Assembly: GCA_963605425.1 (NCBI GenBank)
Contig: CAVCUQ010000006.1
Coordinates: 1 to 64,000, forward strand
Reading direction: 5' to 3'
Length of the DNA stretch: 64,000 bases
Source of the DNA: JAEELC01 sp963605425
GTDB taxonomy: Bacteria; Bacillota_I; Bacilli_A; Acholeplasmatales; Anaeroplasmataceae
Part shown: one piece after another, positions 1-6,722 of the stretch
How the letters are laid out: every line of letters starts with the position of its first letter
How positions within the stretch are numbered: the first letter of the stretch is position 1
The notes under the pieces: model-generated
The model's database searches: none
What the model saw: only the letters and a program-made list of their open reading frames with translations
Told to the model about the DNA's origin: nothing
Translations under genes and position numbers: made by a program

Positions 1-1
1 T

Positions 2-97
2 TTAGGTAGTTATCATGGTAAAGTAATGCTTATAGGTATAAACTATGACTCTAAAACATTGAAACATGATACAAAAATAGAAACAATAGAAATATAA
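2..97 (+). CDS. C-terminal end of a probable AAA/PD-(D/E)XK nuclease-like protein (partial)
   Basis: An open frame enters from the left edge and stops at TAA 95-97, giving 31 residues. The piece reads YHGKVMLIGINYD and then a charged tail. This resembles the extreme C-terminus of the large AAA-ATPase-like/PD-(D/E)XK family common in gut anaerobes, which typically ends in a short FxGKxVLxIGINFD-like stretch. Only about thirty residues are visible, so the assignment rests on that one motif. A hairpin terminator follows at once. The neighbourhood holds other accessory genes, which fits this family. Confidence 0.45.
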   Translation, partial: LGSYHGKVMLIGINYDSKTLKHDTKIETIEI

Positions 98-104
98 ATA
101 TGTT

Positions 105-146
105 AAAAGTTATAAGACTTAAATAAAGTTTTATAACTTTTTTTAA
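105..146 (+). terminator. Rho-independent terminator after the partial gene
   Basis: A 10-bp perfect inverted repeat (AAAAGTTATA at 105-114 and TATAACTTTT at 132-141) is followed by a T run. It closes the partial reading frame that ends at 97 and separates it from the ArdC-like gene. Confidence 0.75.
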
Positions 147-204
147 TTTGTGCAAGTAATTCTTTTATATTTTGGATATTTATATATAGACAGAGGATTT
201 ATAT

Positions 205-1068
205 ATGAATAATAGGAAAATAGATGAAGTAATAAAAGAAGTAGAAAAAGGATTAGTTACATTTATTAAAGAAGGTAAATATAAAGAAATATTAATGTCT
301 ATGTCTAATTTAGGTAAGTATTCCCTTAATAATCAATTGTATATCTTAATGCAGAGAGGGGATGCTAAAACAGTATATGGTATTAGATCATGGAATAAGT
401 TTGGGCGTCACATAAAAAGGAATGAGAAGGCTATTAAAATTTATAGCCCAATTATTAAGGAAAAGTTAGATGATAAAGACAATAAAGAAATGATTCTAGT
501 GGGTTACAGGACAAGCAATGTGTTTGATATATCTCAAACCGAAGGAAAAGAATTTGATGTGTTTAAATTTGATGAGGAAAAAACATTAGACAATAAAGAT
601 TTAATTAAAAAATCAATTATTAATACTTTAAAGACTATTAATTTTAATTGTAATTATGTGAGCATAGAAGTGCTTGGAGATGATTGTTTTGGACTATGTA
701 ATCATAAAACTAATCAAATATACTTAAGAGATGATTTAAGCCCACTTCAAGAAATATCAACACTTATCCATGAAACAGGGCATGCCTTTGCTCATTCAAG
801 TAAAAGAGATGATTTAAAAGAATTATCTAAGATAGAAAAAAGAGAGATTAAAGAAATAGAAGCTGAAAGTATAGCTTGTATTGTGTGTACTTATTTAGGT
901 CTTGATACTAAGAATTTTAATTTCTCATATATAACAGCTTGGAGTAAGAATAATATATTAAAGTTTAAGAATAATCTAGATAAGATTAGATATTATGCAT
1001 CACTTATAATAGACAAAATAGATAGTAATATGAAGGAGATAGAAGATGCCAAATTTTGTGAAGAATAA
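205..1068 (+). CDS. ArdC-like antirestriction protein with zincin metallopeptidase domain
   Basis: A 287-residue protein. The N-terminal half (about 1-110) resembles the ArdC N-terminal (DUF1738) single-stranded-DNA-binding domain: it has the LNNQLYILMQRGDA helix, the VYGIRSWNKFGRHI segment and a KIYSPI strand. The second half carries the zinc-peptidase signature LIHETGHAFAH (HExxH) near residue 190, with a downstream EIEAES segment supplying the expected third-ligand Glu region. Related proteins (ArdC, LtrC-like) ride on conjugative plasmids and integrative elements and protect incoming DNA. The gene overlaps the next one by 23 bp, so the two are probably co-translated. It is a marker of an accessory region. 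No relaxase or coupling protein is visible in the window. Confidence 0.8.
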   Translation: MNNRKIDEVIKEVEKGLVTFIKEGKYKEILMSMSNLGKYSLNNQLYILMQRGDAKTVYGIRSWNKFGRHIKRNEKAIKIYSPIIKEKLDDKDNKEMILVGYRTSNVFDISQTEGKEFDVFKFDEEKTLDNKDLIKKSIINTLKTINFNCNYVSIEVLGDDCFGLCNHKTNQIYLRDDLSPLQEISTLIHETGHAFAHSSKRDDLKELSKIEKREIKEIEAESIACIVCTYLGLDTKNFNFSYITAWSKNNILKFKNNLDKIRYYASLIIDKIDSNMKEIEDAKFCEE

Positions 1069-1804
1069 AATAATTGTAGGAAATAAGTTAATAGTTGATA
1101 AACTAAAGGATAAATATATTACATATGATTTAGATAAGGGGGAATATATATTTGATTTTAATAAAGTAATCAAGCGCCCTTTAGAGTTAGATATAGAATA
1201 TTCATCCTTTAGTATAACTTCTCTTAAAGTATATTTAACTTATATTAATCCTAATGTTAGATACTTTGGAAATGAAGAAAATAAATATGGTATTGAAGAA
1301 TATGATAAGATTATTTCCATACTTAATGAAATTAATATAATTGAGAGTAACTATAATATAGATGAAGATACAATAAAAAAGTTAAAAGTAGAAAAAGATA
1401 TTGATAAAATGTTAGAGCTTGGAGAAAGACAAATATCTAATTTAAATCAGTATGGAGCAATAAACTGGTACTTTTGGTCTTTAAAGAATTGGTCATGTAA
1501 ATGGAATAGTAGTAATACTAAGATACTTGATAACGCTATTACATTTGAAACACCATGGAGTGAGGCTTTTAATATAATAGTTGAAATTTCTAAACAAAAT
1601 CCTACTATTAAATTTGCATATTTATATGCGGATGAAGACATAGGTTATAATGCAGGGTATGTACTTCTAACTAATGGTAAGATTGATATTAAAGGAACTT
1701 TTGAAGATTTTTCTATTGATGCTTATAAACTAGCCTTTGATTTATGGTCATGTGCAAGTGATTATGTATATGATGAAGAAAAAGATACATATGCACTAAA
1801 ATAG
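1046..1804 (+). CDS. YubB/API92-like ferredoxin-like domain protein (DUF1281 type)
   Basis: A 252-residue protein starting MPNFVKNKI, the typical opening of the DUF1281/YubB family (MPNWxxNxI). It has the family's central GAINWYFWSLKNWSCKWN block (about 132-149) followed by ITFETPWSEAF. Members are soluble proteins of unknown function found on plasmids, conjugative elements and phages. The start lies 23 bp inside the upstream ArdC-like gene, with the purine-rich AAGGAG just before it, so translational coupling is likely. The stop codon overlaps the first copy of a short repeat cluster. Function is unknown; the family assignment is firm because both signature segments are present. Confidence 0.75.
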   Translation: MPNFVKNKIIVGNKLIVDKLKDKYITYDLDKGEYIFDFNKVIKRPLELDIEYSSFSITSLKVYLTYINPNVRYFGNEENKYGIEEYDKIISILNEINIIESNYNIDEDTIKKLKVEKDIDKMLELGERQISNLNQYGAINWYFWSLKNWSCKWNSSNTKILDNAITFETPWSEAFNIIVEISKQNPTIKFAYLYADEDIGYNAGYVLLTNGKIDIKGTFEDFSIDAYKLAFDLWSCASDYVYDEEKDTYALK

Positions 1805-1859
1805 GTTTACAATATGGTTTACGAATTATTGTTGACGCGGTTTACAAAATGGTTTACAA
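1804..1859 (+). repeat. Four copies of a GGTTTACAA-like motif
   Basis: GGTTTACA(A) occurs at 1804-1812, 1816-1822 (followed by G instead of A), 1839-1847 and 1851-1859. Start-to-start distances are 12, 23 and 12 bp, so the cluster is two 12-bp pairs about two helical turns apart. It fills the short gap between the YubB-like gene and the Fic gene, just upstream of the Fic ribosome binding site. It may be an operator for the Fic gene; no binding protein is identified. Confidence 0.55.
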
Positions 1860-1879
1860 TGAGGTTAGAGGAATAACAT

Positions 1880-3097
1880 ATGGATTATAAGGATATTTTA
1901 AATGAGGCAGTCAAAGGAAATCACTATTTTACTAATATCGATTTAAGAGTAAATAAAAGGAACAATTATTTACTTACTAATAAAGAATTAGAAGAATATT
2001 TAAATTTTAAAGAACAAGTTATAGATGAATCTAAAATAGAACTTAATTTAAAGACTTTTAATTCTAATAACATATTTTATTTTAAATCAAATGAATTGTT
2101 AAATTATACAAATGATTATTTTATGTATATAAGTAATGATTTGAGTAACAATGTGTCAATAATATCTGACAATTATAAAGAATTGATATTATCAAGAATA
2201 GCTAGCGAACTTGATGGTACTCTTAAAATAGAAGGAGTTAATACAACAAGAAAACAGGTTTTAGATATTATTGAAAAAGAGAATATAAAAGAAAGTAATG
2301 AACAAATTATACTTAATATGTATAATGGATACATGTTTATTAAAGATAAACCAGAATTTAATAAGGAAAACTTGAAGAAGTTATATGATATTTTATCATA
2401 TAACTCTTTAAAAGAAGATGATATACCAAATGGATATTATAGGAGTGATATGGTATTAATAGGTGATCATACGGGGTGCCCGTGTGATATGATATCTGAA
2501 GCGATGAACTCTCTTTTTAATTTTGTTAATTCTAATCTAGATAAAAAAACATTAACTATTCCTTTTATAGCTCATTATTATATTTTATATATTCACCCTT
2601 ATTTTGACTATAACGGAAGATGCGCTAGAATGGTTTCTCTTTGGCTCTCTTTTTTATTAGGTTTTAAAGAAGAAGCTCCCATTTTTATAAGTGAAGCTAT
2701 TAATGATGATAAAAGTAATTACTATAAGTCAATAGATAATACCCGTAATAGCCATAATGATTTAACTTATTTTTTAACTTATCTATATAAAATATCAACT
2801 ACTTATTATTTTATATATAAGAATATTGATGAAATAAAGAAGAATTTAGCTCAAGATGGTGAGAGTCTTACAAGTACTGAAAGTTATTATTTAAAAAGAA
2901 TATTAATTAATAGAAATTTAGGATGGTTTAATTATAAAGGTTTTATAGAGTTTGCAGACCTTAACATAACTAAACAAGGTGCTTTAAAAATTTTAAATAA
3001 TTTTCTTAAACTTGAAATCTTAGAATCTAAAATAAATTCTAAAAATGAAAAAGTATTTAAAATTGCAGATGATATGATTTATTATGAGTATAAATAA
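1880..3097 (+). CDS. Fic domain protein with an altered Fic motif
   Basis: A 405-residue Fic-family protein. Such proteins usually transfer AMP or another phosphate-containing group from a nucleotide to a target hydroxyl. The active-site helix reads HPYFDYNGRCAR (about 240-251) against the family HPFxxGNGRxxR: the catalytic His, Asn, Gly and both Arg remain, but the first Gly of GNGR is Tyr. An N-terminal TLKIEG (about 115-120) matches the inhibitory (S/T)xxxE(G/N) helix of autoinhibited class II Fic proteins. The C-terminal 100 residues look like a winged-helix domain. GAGGTTAGAGG stands before the start. It is probably a regulated toxin or modifier in the accessory region; target unknown. 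Confidence 0.85.
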   Translation: MDYKDILNEAVKGNHYFTNIDLRVNKRNNYLLTNKELEEYLNFKEQVIDESKIELNLKTFNSNNIFYFKSNELLNYTNDYFMYISNDLSNNVSIISDNYKELILSRIASELDGTLKIEGVNTTRKQVLDIIEKENIKESNEQIILNMYNGYMFIKDKPEFNKENLKKLYDILSYNSLKEDDIPNGYYRSDMVLIGDHTGCPCDMISEAMNSLFNFVNSNLDKKTLTIPFIAHYYILYIHPYFDYNGRCARMVSLWLSFLLGFKEEAPIFISEAINDDKSNYYKSIDNTRNSHNDLTYFLTYLYKISTTYYFIYKNIDEIKKNLAQDGESLTSTESYYLKRILINRNLGWFNYKGFIEFADLNITKQGALKILNNFLKLEILESKINSKNEKVFKIADDMIYYEYK

Positions 3098-3152
3098 ATC
3101 GTAATGTATAATGCTATTTTAAGTATATAAAACAACTAAATATTATTAGAAT

Positions 3153-3187
3153 GAACTTACAAAGTTAAAATTTGTAGGTTCTTTTTA
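3153..3187 (+). terminator. Terminator after the Fic gene
   Basis: An 11-bp stem (GAACTTACAAA at 3153-3163 pairing with TTTGTAGGTTC, one G-U) with a short loop is followed by TTTTT. It lies 55 bp after the Fic stop codon. Confidence 0.8.
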
Positions 3188-3363
3188 TATCTAAATAACG
3201 ACATGAAATGGCAAAAACGGCTTATAATTTACTAAATGTGGTTTTAAAACATAGATTAAGCAAAAAATAGGCATAAAATATTGATTTTCATTGATATTAA
3301 TTTTATAATTTACTTAAAGATATAAAATTAGATAGATTTAGCGAAAAATGAGGAGGAATATTT

Positions 3364-4782
3364 ATGATTGTCGGAAGAAAAGCAGAATTAGAATTATTAA
3401 ATAACGTTTATAATGATAACAAATCACATTTCATATCTATTTATGGAAGAAGAAGAGTTGGTAAGACTTATCTTATTGAAGAAGCCTATAGAGATAAAAT
3501 TGTATTTCATCATTCTGGAGTAGCAAATGGAACACTTACAGAACAACTTTTTTCTTTTAATGCTTCTTTAAAAAATTGTTTTTATAATCCTAAAGAGAAA
3601 TTAATTAACTGGTTTGTTGCATTTGAAGAACTAAAAAATTTAATTAGGGAAAGCAAAATAGAAAGAAAAATAATTTTTATTGATGAATTATCTTGGATGG
3701 ATACAACTAAATCTGATATGATGAGAGCCCTTGAATCTTTTTGGAATGGGTGGGCATCATATAGAAATGATATTATTTTGATTGTATGTGCATCAGCTAC
3801 TAGCTGGATGCTTAAGAAAATTATTCATAATAAAGGAGGCTTATATAATAGAATTACCGAACAAATTAATCTTCTTCCTTTTACTTTGAAAGAAGTTGAA
3901 GAATGTTTTAAAGTTAAGGGGATACTTTCAAATAGAATTCAAATATTACAATATTACATGGTATTAGGTGGAATTCCTTATTATTATAATTTTATACAAA
4001 AAGGATTAAGCGTAGCTCAAAACATTGATAATATGTTATTTAAACCAAGTTCACCTCTTAAAGATGAATTTAAATATTTATTCGCATCTATTTTTAAAAA
4101 TAGTGAACCTTACTTAAAAATTATTGGTGCACTATCTAAAAAGAAAATAGGTATGACTAGAGAAGATATTATTAAAGAATCTAAATTAGCTAATTCAGGA
4201 GACTTAACAACAAAACTTGAAGAATTAGAGTCATGTTCATTTATAAGAAAATATAATTGTTTTGGTATGAAGAGTAAAGGAGCTTTATATCAAATTACAG
4301 ACCCTTTCATTATTTTTTATTATACATTTATGAACAATAATGAAAATGATGAGAACTTTTTTCAAAATCTATATGGCACACCAAAACTTAATACTTTTTT
4401 TGGATTTGCCTTTGAAAGAGTATGTTTACTTCATATAAATCAAATCAAAGATAGTCTTGGTATTAGAGGGGTATATACTACAGTCAATTCTTGGCATGCA
4501 GAAAAGGATTTAGAAAACGGCGTTAACGGATCTCAAATAGATTTATTAATTGTTAGAAAAGATGAGGTTATAAATCTATGTGAAATGAAGTATTCAGCAA
4601 GTGAATTTACTATAACAGATAAATTTTTGCTAGACTTATCAAATAAGATTAATGACTTAGTAACTGTAACTAAAACAAAGTATGCAATATATCCTACTTT
4701 AGTAACTACTTTTGGAGTAAAGGAAAATAGAAATAGTACTACTATTCAATCTGTAGTAACATTGGATGCTTTATTCAAATAA
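3364..4782 (+). CDS. AAA ATPase with C-terminal DUF234/PD-(D/E)XK nuclease-like domain
   Basis: A 472-residue archaeal-type P-loop ATPase. The N-terminus has Walker A GRRRVGKT (28-35) and a Walker B-like IIFIDELSWMD (about 102-112). A winged-helix segment follows near 270-300. The C-terminal part has the DUF234 pattern, with a putative PD-(D/E)XK core reading FGFAFE, SQIDLLI and CEMKYS (acidic, D, ExK). GGAGG lies 5-9 bp before the start. Such genes are scattered accessory genes in archaea and gut Firmicutes; the role is unknown, with mobile DNA or defence often suggested. It faces a second, different AAA ATPase convergently. The family is confident and the function is not known. Confidence 0.8.
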   Translation: MIVGRKAELELLNNVYNDNKSHFISIYGRRRVGKTYLIEEAYRDKIVFHHSGVANGTLTEQLFSFNASLKNCFYNPKEKLINWFVAFEELKNLIRESKIERKIIFIDELSWMDTTKSDMMRALESFWNGWASYRNDIILIVCASATSWMLKKIIHNKGGLYNRITEQINLLPFTLKEVEECFKVKGILSNRIQILQYYMVLGGIPYYYNFIQKGLSVAQNIDNMLFKPSSPLKDEFKYLFASIFKNSEPYLKIIGALSKKKIGMTREDIIKESKLANSGDLTTKLEELESCSFIRKYNCFGMKSKGALYQITDPFIIFYYTFMNNNENDENFFQNLYGTPKLNTFFGFAFERVCLLHINQIKDSLGIRGVYTTVNSWHAEKDLENGVNGSQIDLLIVRKDEVINLCEMKYSASEFTITDKFLLDLSNKINDLVTVTKTKYAIYPTLVTTFGVKENRNSTTIQSVVTLDALFK

Positions 4783-4797
4783 TTAATAGATATAAAA

Positions 4798-4873
4798 GTT
4801 GAAAAATGCATAATTTTGAAAATAAAAAGTTGGAAAAATGTAAAAATTTCAACATATTTAGGTTGGAAAAATG
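4798..4873. repeat. Three copies of GTTGGAAAAATG-like repeat
   Basis: GTTGAAAAATG at 4798-4808, GTTGGAAAAATG at 4829-4840 and GTTGGAAAAATG at 4862-4873 are spaced 31 and 33 bp apart, about three helical turns. They lie in the 227-bp gap between the stop codons of two convergent AAA ATPase genes. The role is unknown: a degenerate direct-repeat array or a protein-binding site. Confidence 0.45.
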
Positions 4874-4965
4874 CATTTAGTATTGTTACTTTAATAAATG
4901 ATCGGGTTAAACTGATAGGAAAAACTATAGATTTGATATTAAATTTTTGAGTTTTACTATGCATA

Positions 4966-5002
4966 ACAAAAAAGAGAAAAGGCCTGGTATGGTCAATTCT
5001 CT
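4966..5002 (-). terminator. Terminator of the minus-strand AAA ATPase gene
   Basis: Outer arms AGAGAA (4973-4978) and TTCTCT (4997-5002) and inner arms GGCC and GGTC form a two-part stem with a symmetric internal loop. Read on the minus strand, the stem is followed by a T-rich stretch. It lies just beyond the stop codon at 5010. Confidence 0.65.
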
Positions 5003-5009
5003 AAATTAA

Positions 5010-6212
5010 TTATTTATTAAATGAATCGTTTAGAAGCCACTGGCTTATATCTATTATTCTAATACCCTCATATGTATATTCCGGGTGATTAGTTTTAGCA
5101 ATTAGAATTTTAGGGTAGGCATCCTTTATTTTTAATAGAGAATCAACTTCTCTAGCAAAAGTTTTTTCTTCAGTTATATTATCTGATACTTGTATATAAA
5201 TTTTTTCATTTCGTTTTATTGCAACAAAATCAATTACTTTTTGGTAAAGTACTCCAACATAAACCTCGTAACCTCTTCTTAGTAGTTCTATAGCAACTAT
5301 GTTTTCATAAATTCTTCCATAATTTATGTTTTTAATACCGTTTACTGCAAAGTTAAGTGATTGATCAGCTAAATAATATTTTTCAGATGAAGTTAAATAT
5401 TTTTTTCCTTTAATATCATATCGTGATATTTTATAGAATAAGAAAGCTTGGCATAAACTATCAACATATGAACTTACGGTTTTATCATTTGTTTTTATAA
5501 AATTACTATTTAATGCATTTGAGATGTTATTAAAAGAGGTTAAGTTAGATGTATTATCTATTAGAAAAGAAGAAATTTTCATTAATAATGTTTTATTTCT
5601 GATTTTTTTTCTTTTTATTAAGTCTCTTTGAATAATAGTTTCATATACATTTGAAATATAGGAATATTTTCCTTTTTCATTTGGATATAAATATGATCCG
5701 GAAAATCCACCCTCATTAACATATTTATCTAAACTATCACAAGAATTGCTTATCTCATAATAATTAAGAAATTCTTGATAAGAAAAAGGGAAAACCTTAA
5801 TTTCAATTGTTCTTCCAGTGAACAATGTAGCTAAATCACTACTTAATAAGAAAGCATTAGATCCAGTTATGTATATATCATAGTTTTCACTTGAATATAG
5901 ACTATTTATTGTTTTTTCGAAATTTTTACATAGTTGTACTTCATCGATAAGTACAAAGTTTTGTACTCCATCTTGATATCTTGACGTAATATATTCGTTT
6001 AATTGATGGTATTCTTGAAGTTCTTCAAAATCTAGTTTGGTGAAATCTATGCGAATTATGTTTGATTCCGGATAATTCGTTATTAAATATTCAAAAAAGG
6101 ATTCTAAAAGTTTTGACTTGCCTGAACGGCGAATCCCAGTAATTACTTTAATATCTGGTGTTCCAATCAGTTCAATTAATTCATTTAAATAAGTACGTTT
6201 GATTAATTTCAT
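5010..6212 (-). CDS. AAA_14/DUF4143 ATP-binding protein
   Basis: A 400-residue P-loop ATPase of the AAA_14 plus DUF4143 type. Walker A is GIRRSGKS (26-33), Walker B lies in NFVLIDEVQ (about 89-97), and sensor-1 is the typical YITGSNA segment followed by LFTGRTIEI. The C-terminal half has the DUF4143 features (YYLADQSLNFAVNG, GRIYENIVAIELLRRGYEVYV) and a nuclease-like core VIDFVAIKRNEKIYIQVS. The family is widespread in anaerobes, usually as lone variable genes; the role is unestablished. The gene is convergent with the other AAA ATPase and has its own terminator. Its upstream region holds a cluster of CGAA-containing motifs that could be its operator. Confidence 0.85.
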   Translation of the reverse strand: MKLIKRTYLNELIELIGTPDIKVITGIRRSGKSKLLESFFEYLITNYPESNIIRIDFTKLDFEELQEYHQLNEYITSRYQDGVQNFVLIDEVQLCKNFEKTINSLYSSENYDIYITGSNAFLLSSDLATLFTGRTIEIKVFPFSYQEFLNYYEISNSCDSLDKYVNEGGFSGSYLYPNEKGKYSYISNVYETIIQRDLIKRKKIRNKTLLMKISSFLIDNTSNLTSFNNISNALNSNFIKTNDKTVSSYVDSLCQAFLFYKISRYDIKGKKYLTSSEKYYLADQSLNFAVNGIKNINYGRIYENIVAIELLRRGYEVYVGVLYQKVIDFVAIKRNEKIYIQVSDNITEEKTFAREVDSLLKIKDAYPKILIAKTNHPEYTYEGIRIIDISQWLLNDSFNK

Positions 6213-6225
6213 AAAACATCCATCC

Positions 6226-6336
6226 TTTCGAACTAATTATACATTTAAATTTCGAAAAAGTAAATAATTTTAGTTTTTGCGAAATAAAACTTAGTATAAA
6301 CTTCGAGAAAATTTAAAAATCTGAATTTTGCGAAAT
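6226..6336. repeat. Cluster of TTCGAA/TTGCGAAA-like motifs
   Basis: Five related elements occur in 111 bp: TTTCGAAC (6226-6233), TTTCGAAA (6250-6257), TTGCGAAAT (6277-6285), TTCGAGAAA (6302-6310) and TTGCGAAAT (6328-6336). CG dinucleotides are scarce in this AT-rich DNA, so the clustering upstream of the AAA ATPase start is notable. It could be an operator array for that gene. Confidence 0.4.
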
Positions 6337-6425
6337 TGAATTGCTTACACAATTTGTAAAAAAGATTAATTATGCTATCAGATGTTTTAAATGCTTTTGA
6401 TCAATTAATCAATCGTGCTTATAAA

Positions 6426-6458
6426 ACAAAAAAAGATTGACGCTTACACATCAATCTT
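6426..6458 (-). terminator. Terminator of tRNA-Trp
   Basis: AAGATTGA (6433-6440) and TCAATCTT (6451-6458) form an 8-bp perfect stem. On the minus strand it is followed by seven T residues. It lies 12 bp past the CCA end of tRNA-Trp. Confidence 0.85.
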
Positions 6459-6470
6459 ATATTTACAAAA

Positions 6471-6545
6471 TGGCAGGGGCAATAGGATTCGAACCCATAC
6501 GAACGGTTTTGGAGACCGTCATGCTACCGTTGACATCATGCCCCT
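6471..6545 (-). tRNA. tRNA-Trp (anticodon CCA)
   Basis: The reverse complement folds into a full cloverleaf: acceptor AGGGGCA/TGCCCCT, anticodon stem ACGGT/ACCGT around loop CTCCAAA (anticodon CCA), T-arm ATGGG-TTCGAAT-CCTAT, discriminator G and an encoded CCA end (6471-6473). It is the TGG decoder. Its CCA anticodon fits the standard code and gives no sign of TGA reassignment. Confidence 0.97.
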
Positions 6546-6635
6546 AAGAGACTTAGTTATTTTAGCATAATGATTATTTGAAATCAAGACTTAATTATTC
6601 ATAATTTCAAAGGAAATTGGTATAAAACTCAAATT

Positions 6636-6663
6636 TGTTTACAAAATTAACTGTATGTAAACA
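6636..6663. promoter_or_regulatory. TGTTTACA inverted repeat upstream of the giant CvpA-like gene
   Basis: A perfect 8-bp inverted repeat (TGTTTACA at 6636-6643, TGTAAACA at 6656-6663) has a 12-bp spacer, so the arm centres are 20 bp or two helical turns apart. It lies about 60 bp before the start of the giant gene. This geometry is typical of a dimeric repressor or activator site; the protein is unknown. Confidence 0.45.
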
Positions 6664-6722
6664 TATTCATATTTTAAAGTAGTTCAATTTTTGATAAAAT
6701 TAAATATAGATAGGAGATGATT

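Larger units (their letters stand above)
6213..6722. other. 510-bp protein-free region with tRNA-Trp and motif clusters
   Basis: This gap holds, from left to right: the promoter region of the minus-strand AAA ATPase with five TTCGAA/TTGCGAAA-like motifs (6226-6336), the tRNA-Trp terminator, tRNA-Trp, and the leader of the giant CvpA-like gene with a TGTTTACA inverted repeat. I see no other gene in it. Confidence 0.7.

Noticed and set aside
4746..4964. 72-codon minus-strand frame between the AAA ATPase genes
   Set aside because: No ribosome site, low-complexity Phe/Ile/Ser protein, and it overlaps the end of a real gene and a repeat cluster.
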